Assembly: GCA_013286165.1 (NCBI GenBank) | Contig: JABDGF010000010.1 | Location: forward strand, 1 to 52,779 | Source of the DNA: Acidobacteriota bacterium | GTDB taxonomy: Bacteria; Acidobacteriota; Terriglobia; Acidiferrales; UBA7541 | Direction of reading: 5' to 3' | DNA length: 52,779 bases | Shown: piece by piece, positions 1 to 7,778 of the stretch | Numbering within the stretch: the first letter of the stretch is position 1 | How the letters are laid out: each line of letters starts with the position of its first letter | Translations under genes and position numbers: made by a program | Notes under the pieces: generated by a model | The model's input: the letters and a program-made list of their open reading frames with translations, nothing else | Databases searched by the model: none | What the model was told of the DNA's origin: nothing

Positions 1-1214
1 TAACGTTTTGCTTCGAATTGGCGCCCGGTCTCCATCAATACAAGTCCGCGGTAAAGGTCGATCAACCAAGGCCAGACTTGATTTTTCTCGCGCACAAAAA
101 TCGCGCGAGCTTTTCGGAAAAGCTCCAGCGCGGGAATTGCCTGCCCTTGTTGTCCCAGCGCAATCGCTTCGTTCGTAATCGATTTCGCTTCCTCGTAGCC
201 CATCCCGAGGGCATTAAATCGGGTGAACGACTCGCGGGCAGTGTCCGCGGCTGCCTTACTCAGGTTGAGTTCAAGGTAGATTTCGGAGAGATCGAGATAG
301 CATAGGCTCAGGACGTGCGCGTCGCCGTTGAGTTCGCAGGCGGTGCGAGTCTCACGAAGCATCTGGATGGCGCGGCCATATTCTCCGCGCAGGTAGTATA
401 GGTAGGCGATGTTGTAGTCGGTCTGGGTGAGAAGGATGGGCAACTTATATTTGACGCACAGGCGGCGAGCGGTTTTGTAGGTAGAGAGCGCTCGGGGAAA
501 ATCGTTCAAGCTGATCAGGCTGACCGCCATGTTATTCAGGACGACGGCAAGACCTTCGCTATCTTTCAAGGGGACAAGCAGGCGATACGCCTTGTCGTAG
601 CAGGCTAAGGCTTCTTCAAACCGGTCCTGCCGGTGAAAAACATTTCCAAGATTGATCTGAACGTGGCCGAGGCGTTTTTTGTCGCGTAGAACACGGAAGA
701 TTTTCTTTGCTTCGGCGGCATATTGAAAAGCTTTGTCATACTCCCCAAGCAAGAGCGAAGGCTGAATCAGTGCGTTCAGCGTGCGCGCGAGTTCGGACTT
801 GTTGCCGATTTTCTTCCACTGTTCCAATGCTTGCCCGTGAAGCTCGAGGGCCAGTTTGTTTTCCCCTGTAATGTAGTGGACGTTGGCCTTCGACCGGAGC
901 GCTAACCCGATCGACGATGGGTCATCAATCAGTTGAGCTAACCTCAGCGACGACTGCGCCAACACCAAAGCCTCCGCGGTGTTGATCCGCAGCTTGCTTC
1001 GAGTGATCTCCGCAAGAGAAGTAACGGACGCGGGATTGTGGACGCTCTTTGCCGAGGCGATGAGTTCGGTGCGGCTGGCTTCGTCGGGACGCTTCAATAT
1101 CTCGACGACGAAAGCGTCGAGGCTCGAGGCGGACGCAGACCCGGCTGAAGACAGACGAACCGCCTTCCCTGTCCTTCGCTTTGCGGCTCTGGGTTTCCGC
1201 TTAGCGGCTTTCAT
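1..1214 (-). CDS. TPR-repeat protein, C-terminus outside window
   Basis: An open frame of about 404 codons starts at the ATG at 1214-1212 (MKAAKRKPRAAKRR...) and runs off the left edge, so the C-terminus is not visible. After a basic N-terminus of about 30 residues, the rest is helical TPR repeats with A/Y-x-x-A patterns, such as LGNVFHRQDRFEEALACYDK. No signal peptide or membrane segment is visible, so it is probably cytoplasmic. The start codon overlaps the stop of the sigma-factor gene upstream (TGATG), which implies translational coupling. In Acidobacteria and Planctomycetes, TPR proteins next to ECF-type sigma factors often end in a CHAT protease-like domain. Whether this one does cannot be seen here. 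Confidence 0.85.
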   Translation of the reverse strand, partial: MKAAKRKPRAAKRRTGKAVRLSSAGSASASSLDAFVVEILKRPDEASRTELIASAKSVHNPASVTSLAEITRSKLRINTAEALVLAQSSLRLAQLIDDPSSIGLALRSKANVHYITGENKLALELHGQALEQWKKIGNKSELARTLNALIQPSLLLGEYDKAFQYAAEAKKIFRVLRDKKRLGHVQINLGNVFHRQDRFEEALACYDKAYRLLVPLKDSEGLAVVLNNMAVSLISLNDFPRALSTYKTARRLCVKYKLPILLTQTDYNIAYLYYLRGEYGRAIQMLRETRTACELNGDAHVLSLCYLDLSEIYLELNLSKAAADTARESFTRFNALGMGYEEAKSITNEAIALGQQGQAIPALELFRKARAIFVREKNQVWPWLIDLYRGLVLMETGRQFEAKR

Positions 1215-1807
1215 CAGTTGAAGAGTTTTCCTTTTAGACGCGTCCGCAGGCGGTCGAGACATTGCTGGCGCATGAAACCGATTGAGCCCGTTGAAATTCC
1301 CAGGCTGTTGGCAATCGCCTTATAGGGCCGAGATGGTTCCTCGAAGAAAAGCATCTGGACCAGTTGCTGACAGCGCGGAGACATGGCGGCCACGGCTTCG
1401 CGGATGCGCTGCTCGGTTTCAGCTTCTTCGACAAGCTTGTCACCGACCGGCGGAACTTCGATTGAATCGACGGGCGATTTTTCCGAATCCGAGCTAACGA
1501 GACGCTGGCTTTTGGCTTTCGCGTGGTAGCACTTGTGCGAGGTGACCATGATGATCCACTTCGGTAGCGCTTTCGGCTCGCGAACGTTCTTCAGGTCGGA
1601 AAGAAGGTTCATGCAGACTTCCTGAAAAATGTCTGCGGCTTCATCGCGGCTGAATCCGTATTTGATCGGGATAGAAAAAATCAGGTTCTTATACTTATCA
1701 ACGAGCTCCGCCCAGGCTTCTTCACCGCCCTTAAGGCAATCGGCAACTAGCTCGTCGTCGCCGCGAACCGCTGCTTCTTTTTCTGCGTCGCCGGAGGTCA
1801 CTGGCAC
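1214..1807 (-). CDS. ECF-like RNA polymerase sigma factor
   Basis: The protein has 197 residues. Region 2 is recognisable at about residues 25-95 (WAELVDKYKNLIF, DEAADIFQEVCMNLL, LPKWIIMVTSHKC). Region 4 is a helix-turn-helix at about 135-190 (MSPRCQQLVQMLFFEE, YKAIANSLGISTGSIG). It would direct RNA polymerase to a dedicated promoter set. The GTG start at 1807 follows an AAGGGAG ribosome site and overlaps the end of the binding-protein gene by 10 bp. The TPR gene follows with a 1-bp overlap. No anti-sigma factor is visible beside it, so the TPR protein is the natural candidate partner (inference). Confidence 0.9.
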   Translation of the reverse strand: MPVTSGDAEKEAAVRGDDELVADCLKGGEEAWAELVDKYKNLIFSIPIKYGFSRDEAADIFQEVCMNLLSDLKNVREPKALPKWIIMVTSHKCYHAKAKSQRLVSSDSEKSPVDSIEVPPVGDKLVEEAETEQRIREAVAAMSPRCQQLVQMLFFEEPSRPYKAIANSLGISTGSIGFMRQQCLDRLRTRLKGKLFN

Positions 1808-3603
1808 GAATTAGCTCCCTTTTCGTAGAAGTACGTCTGATCCACACCGGCGAGCGCGTACGGTTCGATGATGGCCGGCTGTACGTTTCCAAGATTCTTC
1901 TTTGCGGCAAATAGAACATTCGGACTGACGAGCGAGATGAACGGCAGATTTTGTTGTTCGATTTCCTGAACCCGATCGTAGAGAGCCTTGCGCTTCTTGT
2001 ACGCGACCGTCGTCATCTGTTGGTTCATAAGACGATCGATCTCGGCCTCCCATGGAGTGGCTGGCGAGGCCTCGTTCAGGTGCCAAACGTGCGTCGCACC
2101 AGAACTGAGCCAAATGTTCATTTCGGAAGTCGGATCGGCGTCTCCGCTCGTCAATGCCAGCACCGCGGCGTCGTAGTCGAAGGTGTTGAACACGCGATCC
2201 AGCAACGCGCGGAATTCCAGCGGCACCACTTGAACGTTCATTCCCAAGTCCCCAAGGTCCTGCTGAACTAACGTCGCGATCTTTGAGCGCGGCTGGCTCG
2301 AAACACTCACGGCGATCGTGAAACTGACCGGCGTGCCCTTGGGGTCCTTCAAGTTCCCGTCGCCGTCCCAGGAGTACCCAGCGTCTTTTAGGATTTTGCG
2401 AGCTTGGTCGAGAGAACGCGCCGGACGCGGCAGAGATGTGTTGATCCATGCTTTGTCCGCCGGGGTTACGTGCTCCCACAACGGAGTCGCGCGTCCTCCA
2501 TAAACAAGCCTCACGAGTGCGTCGCGATCGATCGCGGAGGACACGGCCTTGCGGAACCGCACGTCGCCAAACCACGTCTGCTTTCGCTGCACGTCCGGCA
2601 AATTCTTTGACGACACATCGTTTAAATTGAAATCGAGAAAATTAAACTCGAGACTCGCTCCCAGATCGTTCAGGCACACATTCGGAGAACTGTTGGCGGA
2701 GTTCTTTAGAATGGCGTAGGAAGATGCGCTCATCGGGCTCAGCACATCGGTGTCTCCCGATTCGAATCGCAGCAGCTGCGCGTCTTCGTTTGCCACGAAC
2801 AGGAAATCGAGTTCCGAAAGATATGGCAGCCGCACGCCAGACTTATCTTGCTTCCAGTAGAACGGATTCCTTTCGAGCGCGATTTGTTGTCCCGGAACGT
2901 AGGGCCGGAAACGAAATGGGCCCAGGCCTGCGATGTCGGAGGGGGCCGCATTCAGCGCCCACTGCTTCGCAAGGGTGCCGTCGGCGAGTGACTTTTCTAG
3001 TTTGTGGCGCGGCAGCATTGCAACGCTGTCGAAAATCCGTTCGCCTGCGGCGTAGGTGTCCGGCAGCGTGAAGCGAACGGTGTAGGTATCGACCCTTTCA
3101 ACGGCGATCGGCTTGCCATTGATCGTCAGCAGGTCACGTTGAGGCGAGTGAATCTTCTCGTCCTGATACACGCGGAAACTGAACACCACATCGTCGGCGT
3201 CGAATGGCTGGCCGTCCGAGAATCGCAATCCTTCACGAAGCTTGATCGTGATGATCTTTCCGTCGGCGGAGACTTTCCAGGACTTCGCCAGTGCCGGCTC
3301 CGTCTTCAGCGACACGCGATTGATGTGAATCAGATCCGCGTGCATCGACGAGAGTACGTCGCGCGAAATCGTGTCGGCCGCCAGAACTGGATTCAGCGTT
3401 TTGGGTTCCGATCGAAGTGCGAATACCAGACGCCCGCCGGGATGGCCCACTGGCGAATCTGTTTGAAGTAATTCTTCGTGACTAGTTAGCGCAGCCTGCG
3501 AGGATCGGGGTGCGCTTATTTGAAAAATGGCGAATGAAATCGCACACACGCCGAGCGTGGCGCAAACGTGTCGAGGCGATACAGTCCGAGCGCTGACTCC
3601 CAA
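1798..3603 (-). CDS. Peptide/nickel-type ABC transporter substrate-binding protein
   Basis: This 601-residue protein belongs to the SBP_bac_5 (family 5) group. It has an N-terminal hydrophobic signal segment (about residues 12-37) without a clear lipobox. The family start follows (GGRLVFALRSEPKTLNPVLA), then the lobe motif LREGLRFSDGQPFDADDVVFS and the C-terminal lobe (RKAVSSAIDRDALV). It should capture oligopeptides or similar solutes in the periplasm and deliver them to the permeases encoded just upstream. The TTG start at 3603 is chosen because GGTGGGAGAG lies 6-7 bp before it. The permease stop is 16 bp away. The true substrate cannot be read from sequence. Confidence 0.9.
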   Translation of the reverse strand: MGVSARTVSPRHVCATLGVCAISFAIFQISAPRSSQAALTSHEELLQTDSPVGHPGGRLVFALRSEPKTLNPVLAADTISRDVLSSMHADLIHINRVSLKTEPALAKSWKVSADGKIITIKLREGLRFSDGQPFDADDVVFSFRVYQDEKIHSPQRDLLTINGKPIAVERVDTYTVRFTLPDTYAAGERIFDSVAMLPRHKLEKSLADGTLAKQWALNAAPSDIAGLGPFRFRPYVPGQQIALERNPFYWKQDKSGVRLPYLSELDFLFVANEDAQLLRFESGDTDVLSPMSASSYAILKNSANSSPNVCLNDLGASLEFNFLDFNLNDVSSKNLPDVQRKQTWFGDVRFRKAVSSAIDRDALVRLVYGGRATPLWEHVTPADKAWINTSLPRPARSLDQARKILKDAGYSWDGDGNLKDPKGTPVSFTIAVSVSSQPRSKIATLVQQDLGDLGMNVQVVPLEFRALLDRVFNTFDYDAAVLALTSGDADPTSEMNIWLSSGATHVWHLNEASPATPWEAEIDRLMNQQMTTVAYKKRKALYDRVQEIEQQNLPFISLVSPNVLFAAKKNLGNVQPAIIEPYALAGVDQTYFYEKGANSCQ

Positions 3604-3619
3604 GGATGCTCTCCCACCT

Positions 3620-4651
3620 TCACATCATAGGCGGTATATCATCCCGCTGAAGGATACTGGTGACCTCGTGGTAGCTAAAGAATAACGGCACTACGGCACA
3701 AACGGGCAAAACGAGCCACCAATGCAGTGCTAGCGACTCGTAACGCGCGAGCGGCGCTAGAATGGAACCCCAGCTAGGGATGGGTTCGCCCACGCCAAGT
3801 CCTAGAAAAGAAAGGGTCACTTCGGCGATTACGAATTGGGGTATCAGCAGTGCGGCTTGGGTTAGAAGAAGTGAGCCGGTTTGGGGCAGCACGTGGCGGC
3901 GAAAGACGTACCACTTGCCGCCGCCTATCACCGAAGCAGCGACCACAAAATCCAGCTCTTGTGCGCTGAGAATTACGCCACGAAAAAGCCGCGCAGGCTT
4001 TGCCCATCCAACGAGCGCGACAACGGACAGGAGTATCAGCAACGACACCGACGCGCTGGTACGAAGCGGCAAGATTGCGCGCACGGCAAGCAATAGGTAA
4101 AGCCACGGCAGCGCCATGAAAAGCTCGGTGAACCTCATGATCACAACGTCGACCCACCCGCCGAACGTGCCGCACAGAGCACCAACTCCGAGACCGATAA
4201 AAAGCGCAACCGCCGCCGCGAGCGTCCCGACTATCAACGAAATGCGTGCCCCATATATGAATCGGGAGAGTTGGTCGCGTCCGTATTCGTCCGTGCCAAA
4301 AATAAAAATGCTCGCCGGGCTGGCGACCCCGAATAGGTGCCGACGTCCGGAAAGAATATTCGCGAATTTGTATTTCGCCCCCTGGATGAAAAACTCGAGC
4401 GGGTACCGCTGCGATCGAACTTCCTGATAGCTCTCGAGCTCTCCCGGCAGCTCCACGTACCTGTAAACGAACGGACGCAAATGCCAGTGTCCACTTTCGT
4501 CCACGACGTGGATTCGCGTCGGAGGGCAGTTCGTGTGCTCGCGATCACTCACCGCAAAGCCGTACGGTGCGAAGAACTCCGCAGCAATCGCGACGAGATA
4601 GAAGCTCGCGATGACGGCTACAGAGATGCGGAGCAATGAGAGATGCCGCAT
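3620..4651 (-). CDS. ABC transporter permease, OppC/DppC type
   Basis: This 343-residue inner-membrane permease has an N-terminal membrane segment and then a long periplasmic insertion of roughly 75 residues. Such an insertion is reminiscent of YejE-type permeases. The conserved FGTDEYGRDQLSRFIYGAR motif and a BPD_transp core with five further segments follow. The cytoplasmic EAA-like loop is AASVIGGGKWYVFRRHVLP. The C-terminal SFLGLGVGEPIPSWGSIL is typical of OppC and DppC. Its ATG is 2 bp after the stop of the other permease, so translation is probably coupled. It pairs with the product of 4654-5613. Confidence 0.92.
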   Translation of the reverse strand: MRHLSLLRISVAVIASFYLVAIAAEFFAPYGFAVSDREHTNCPPTRIHVVDESGHWHLRPFVYRYVELPGELESYQEVRSQRYPLEFFIQGAKYKFANILSGRRHLFGVASPASIFIFGTDEYGRDQLSRFIYGARISLIVGTLAAAVALFIGLGVGALCGTFGGWVDVVIMRFTELFMALPWLYLLLAVRAILPLRTSASVSLLILLSVVALVGWAKPARLFRGVILSAQELDFVVAASVIGGGKWYVFRRHVLPQTGSLLLTQAALLIPQFVIAEVTLSFLGLGVGEPIPSWGSILAPLARYESLALHWWLVLPVCAVVPLFFSYHEVTSILQRDDIPPMM

Positions 4652-4653
4652 GG

Positions 4654-5613
4654 CTAGCTAAGTCGAATCCGTGGATCGTTCCAATACAGCAGAAGATCCG
4701 CGATCAGGTTGCCGACGACCATGAAGAGCGTCGAGAGCAACACGACATCGACGACCACAAACAAATCTCGCGAGTAGATCGACTCCAAAAAAAGCGGCCC
4801 GAGCCCCGGCCACTGCATGATCACTTCTACGATCAACGACACACTCAGCAAATAGCCAATCGAAAAGCCCACGAACGGGAAAATCGGATTCGCCGCTGCC
4901 GGCGCTGCCAGCCTCCAGATCACTCGCATCCGACGAACGCCGCCCAGTCTCGCGGCTTCGATATACGGAGCACGCAGTACGTCAAGCATCGACGCGCGAA
5001 TATGTCGGACAAGTACAGGAAGAATCGCGAAAACCAAAATCAGAACGGGTAGGAAAAGATGTCGCATTAGGTCGAGCACCTTTCCTCCGATCGAGAACGC
5101 GTCGAAATCCAGCGAAGACATTCCGCCTATCGGCGTGTACTTGAGCCGCAAAGCGACGTATAGCAAGCACAGTGCGAGAAACGGTTCGGGGAGCGAAACA
5201 AGCAGCGACGTCGCGAGACCCGTGACACGATCGATCGCGCCATTCGACGTCGCACACCAGATTCCGATCGGAATCGAAATCAACCACGCGAGAATCGTCG
5301 CCGTGATCGTCAGCAGGAGCGTATTGCGTGTGGGCGCCCAAATAAATGATCTCACGTCCATACCGTAGGAGAACGAAAACCCCGCATCGCCGTGCAACAA
5401 CCCCTTAGCCCAGTAGAAGTAGCGCTCCACGATGGGCCGATCAAGCCCGTATCTCGTGCGTTCGGCGGCGATCGTTGCGGAAGACACCCGCGGATTCGTT
5501 CGCATCTCGTCAAACGGCTTTCCAGGCGCGAGCGTGAGCAGGAGAAAAGAACAAATCGAGACAGCCAAAAGCAGTACGACGGTGTGCGCAATCCGATGGA
5601 AGACGTATTTCAT
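4654..5613 (-). CDS. ABC transporter permease, OppB/DppB type
   Basis: This 319-residue permease has the typical N-terminal segment (HRIAHTVVLLLAVSICSFLL), the RYGLDRPIVERYFYWAKGLL motif and the ARTPTRNT-like stretch seen here as APTRNTLLLT. The EAA loop is EAARLGGVRRMRVIWRLAAP. About six membrane segments are visible. It forms the heterodimeric channel with the 3620-4651 product. The ATG at 5613 lies 45 bp after the stop of the ATPase gene. Its ribosome site is weak. Confidence 0.92.
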   Translation of the reverse strand: MKYVFHRIAHTVVLLLAVSICSFLLLTLAPGKPFDEMRTNPRVSSATIAAERTRYGLDRPIVERYFYWAKGLLHGDAGFSFSYGMDVRSFIWAPTRNTLLLTITATILAWLISIPIGIWCATSNGAIDRVTGLATSLLVSLPEPFLALCLLYVALRLKYTPIGGMSSLDFDAFSIGGKVLDLMRHLFLPVLILVFAILPVLVRHIRASMLDVLRAPYIEAARLGGVRRMRVIWRLAAPAAANPIFPFVGFSIGYLLSVSLIVEVIMQWPGLGPLFLESIYSRDLFVVVDVVLLSTLFMVVGNLIADLLLYWNDPRIRLS

Positions 5614-5658
5614 TTTTCGATTTCAAGCGCTCCGCCGCGAGCGTTTCCGATTATCGAG

Positions 5659-6453
5659 CTACAACATTTCGGCCAGCAAAGATCGCGTCTCCAGGTGCAC
5701 TGGATTGGTAAACAATGCTGTTCGGTCAGCGTTCTCCACGATTCGCCCCCCGTGCATCACCGCCACCCGGTCGGAAAGTGCCGCGACGCCGAATAGGTCG
5801 TGCGAGATGTGCAGGTAGGCCACGCCGAATTGCTCTTGCAGTTCCGCGAGCAGGTTCGAAAGCTGCGCCTTTATCGAAAGGTCCAGCGCCGTTAGTGGCT
5901 CATCGAGGATCAGCAGCTCCGGTTCCACCGAGAGCGCTCTCGCGATTGCGACTCTCTGCCGTTGACCGCCGCTCAACTCTGCTGACCGCCGCGTCAGAAA
6001 GGAATAGGGCAGTCCAACCGCGTCGACGACACTCCTCGTGCGTTCGCGCCGCGATTGCGCATTGCCAACTCGGTGAATCGCAAGCGGCTCGCTGATAATT
6101 TCCTCGACAGTCATCCGTGGGCTCAATGAACTGGCGGAATCCTGAAACACAGCCTGAACTTTCCGCCGAATCGCTTTGCGCGCGGGGCCAGCCGCGTGGA
6201 GGTAATCCATTCGAGCGATGAAAATGTCGCCGCTGTCCGGTCGCACAAGACCTACGATGCATTTCACTAGCGTGGACTTGCCCGATCCCGATTTACCCAC
6301 GATCGAAAGAGTTTCGCCCGCGCGAATCTCAAACGAGATGTCCGCAAGACCCGCCGCAGCCCCAATACCAGCGATTTTGCCAGTCAAACGTTTCTTGTAC
6401 TGGAAATTCAGATTCGAGACGCGAAGTGCCAGCGCCGCGGCCTCAACGCTCAT
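5659..6453 (-). CDS. ABC transporter ATP-binding protein, OppF type
   Basis: The 264-residue ATPase has Walker A GKSGSGKST, the Q-loop AVFQDSASSLSPRMTV, the signature LSGGQRQRVAIARAL, Walker B LLILDEP and the H-loop HISHD. The ATG at 6453 (MSVEAAALALRVSNLNF) is chosen because homology to ABC domains begins there. The open frame extends upstream only through the tail of the preceding ATPase gene, which it overlaps by 11 bp. It lacks the long C-terminal oligopeptide-transport extension seen in its partner. It should energise the peptide importer together with the 6443-7417 product. Confidence 0.92.
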   Translation of the reverse strand: MSVEAAALALRVSNLNFQYKKRLTGKIAGIGAAAGLADISFEIRAGETLSIVGKSGSGKSTLVKCIVGLVRPDSGDIFIARMDYLHAAGPARKAIRRKVQAVFQDSASSLSPRMTVEEIISEPLAIHRVGNAQSRRERTRSVVDAVGLPYSFLTRRSAELSGGQRQRVAIARALSVEPELLILDEPLTALDLSIKAQLSNLLAELQEQFGVAYLHISHDLFGVAALSDRVAVMHGGRIVENADRTALFTNPVHLETRSLLAEML

Positions 6454-7417
6454 AAAGCACACACTCCACTTCTCCACGGCCTTCCGTTGAAGCATTTTCT
6501 GGGGCTTTCTGCGCGCAAGTGTCCCGCTTCTCCGCGCACCGGGGCGCAAACGAACAACCCGCGAACGATTCGAATGCGTCGGGCGCCGCGCCCGGAATCG
6601 AAGCCAATCGCGCCCCCTTCCGATCCTCGTGAACCGAGATGCCCGACTTCGCACATCGCATCAACTCTGCAACGTAGGGGTGAAGCGGAGAATCAAGGAC
6701 GTTGGCTGTCGGTCCGATCTCGATGAACCGTCCCGCATACATCACTGCTACGCGGTCCGCAAAATTGCGAACGCGCAGAGGATTGTGCGTGATCCACAGA
6801 ACCGATACACGCCGCTCCGCACGGAGCGAGGAAAACAGTTCGAGAATTTCAGCTTCGGTAACAGTATCCAGTGAGGATGTTACTTCGTCGCAAACTACAA
6901 TCTCGGGACCACATGCCAAGGCCATCGCGATCGAGAGCCGTTGCTTCTCGCCACCACTCAACTGGTGTGGGTACTTCGCCGCGTAACGCTCGGCGGGCCG
7001 TAAACGAACAACCTCCAACAACTCGTGAACACGCCCTGCGATCTGCTGACGTGTCACTCCATGCGCTTGTACGAATTCTGCAAGCTGTGTTCTCGCTCGA
7101 AGAAACGGGTTCAGGACAAGCGACGCCTGCTGCCCGATCATCGCTATGCCCCGCGCACCAACGTCCGCGCTAGACCGCGAACCCACACTTCCCCATTGCC
7201 CGCCCTTAAACCTCAGTGTTCCGACGCATTGCGCTCCGCCGAGCCTCGCCCCGGCCAGAACCTTGGCGAATGTGGATTTCCCGCTCCCAGACTCGCCAAG
7301 AATCGCGATGATCTCGCCTGCCTGGATTGTGAGACTCGCGCCTCGAAGCGCGTGCGAAGGCGCGTGGTCCCGCGTCTGGAACGTCACTTGAATGTTTTCC
7401 GCTGTGAGTAAGGCCAT
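6443..7417 (-). CDS. ABC transporter ATP-binding protein, OppD type
   Basis: The 324-residue ATPase is the first gene of the ABC operon. Visible motifs are Walker A GESGSGKST, the Q-loop region MIGQQASLVLNPFLRA, the signature LSGGEKQRLSIAMAL, Walker B EIVVCDEVTSSLD and the H-loop ITHN. The C-terminal oligopeptide-transporter extension is present (GCSFAPRCAEKRDTCAQ, then VECV). Its four cysteines resemble those that bind an Fe-S cluster in DppD/OppD-type ATPases (family knowledge). The ATG at 7417 is used. No strong ribosome site is visible. Confidence 0.92.
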   Translation of the reverse strand: MALLTAENIQVTFQTRDHAPSHALRGASLTIQAGEIIAILGESGSGKSTFAKVLAGARLGGAQCVGTLRFKGGQWGSVGSRSSADVGARGIAMIGQQASLVLNPFLRARTQLAEFVQAHGVTRQQIAGRVHELLEVVRLRPAERYAAKYPHQLSGGEKQRLSIAMALACGPEIVVCDEVTSSLDTVTEAEILELFSSLRAERRVSVLWITHNPLRVRNFADRVAVMYAGRFIEIGPTANVLDSPLHPYVAELMRCAKSGISVHEDRKGARLASIPGAAPDAFESFAGCSFAPRCAEKRDTCAQKAPENASTEGRGEVECVLYER

Positions 7418-7778
7418 CGATCGACCGTCTGGTTCACCTTATCGCGCCGTTCCGGCAGTCCGTAAACTCTTCACCGTTCGTATGTCTTACCGATAACGAC
7501 ACTTCGATGTATTTCCAGGGGTTGAGCTATCGAGTCCGACACATGAAAGGACCGACATAGTTGCCTATCATTTCGGGGCACCGTATCAATTGATAACGGT
7601 CAACGGCTCGCATTGTAAGCGAGGTTTTCTAACCGCGATCGCCAAAGCGCCAGCCCAAGCGCGAGTCGGTGCATAGGCAGTTGTTTCATTTCGGAACATC
7701 ACTGACGAAGAATTCCGATGGTTGGGCAGCGACCAAACTCTTTATTAGAACAGTCCGGTCGTGCAACGAGAGCAGTTT
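7418..7778. other. Intergenic region between divergent ABC operon and hybrid kinase
   Basis: No convincing gene lies in this 361-bp stretch. It must hold the promoters for the leftward ABC operon and the rightward kinase. The one clear structural element is the imperfect palindrome at 7580-7600. No promoter hexamers with good spacing were found by eye. Confidence 0.5.
7580..7600. promoter_or_regulatory. Palindrome, candidate operator
   Basis: The core CCGTATCAATTGATAACGG reads as two arms CCGTATCAAT and ATTGATAACGG that differ by one extra T. The inner TATCAATTGATA is a perfect 12-bp palindrome. It lies between the divergent ABC-operon and hybrid-kinase genes, where a regulator could control both. 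No regulator is assigned. Confidence 0.4.
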
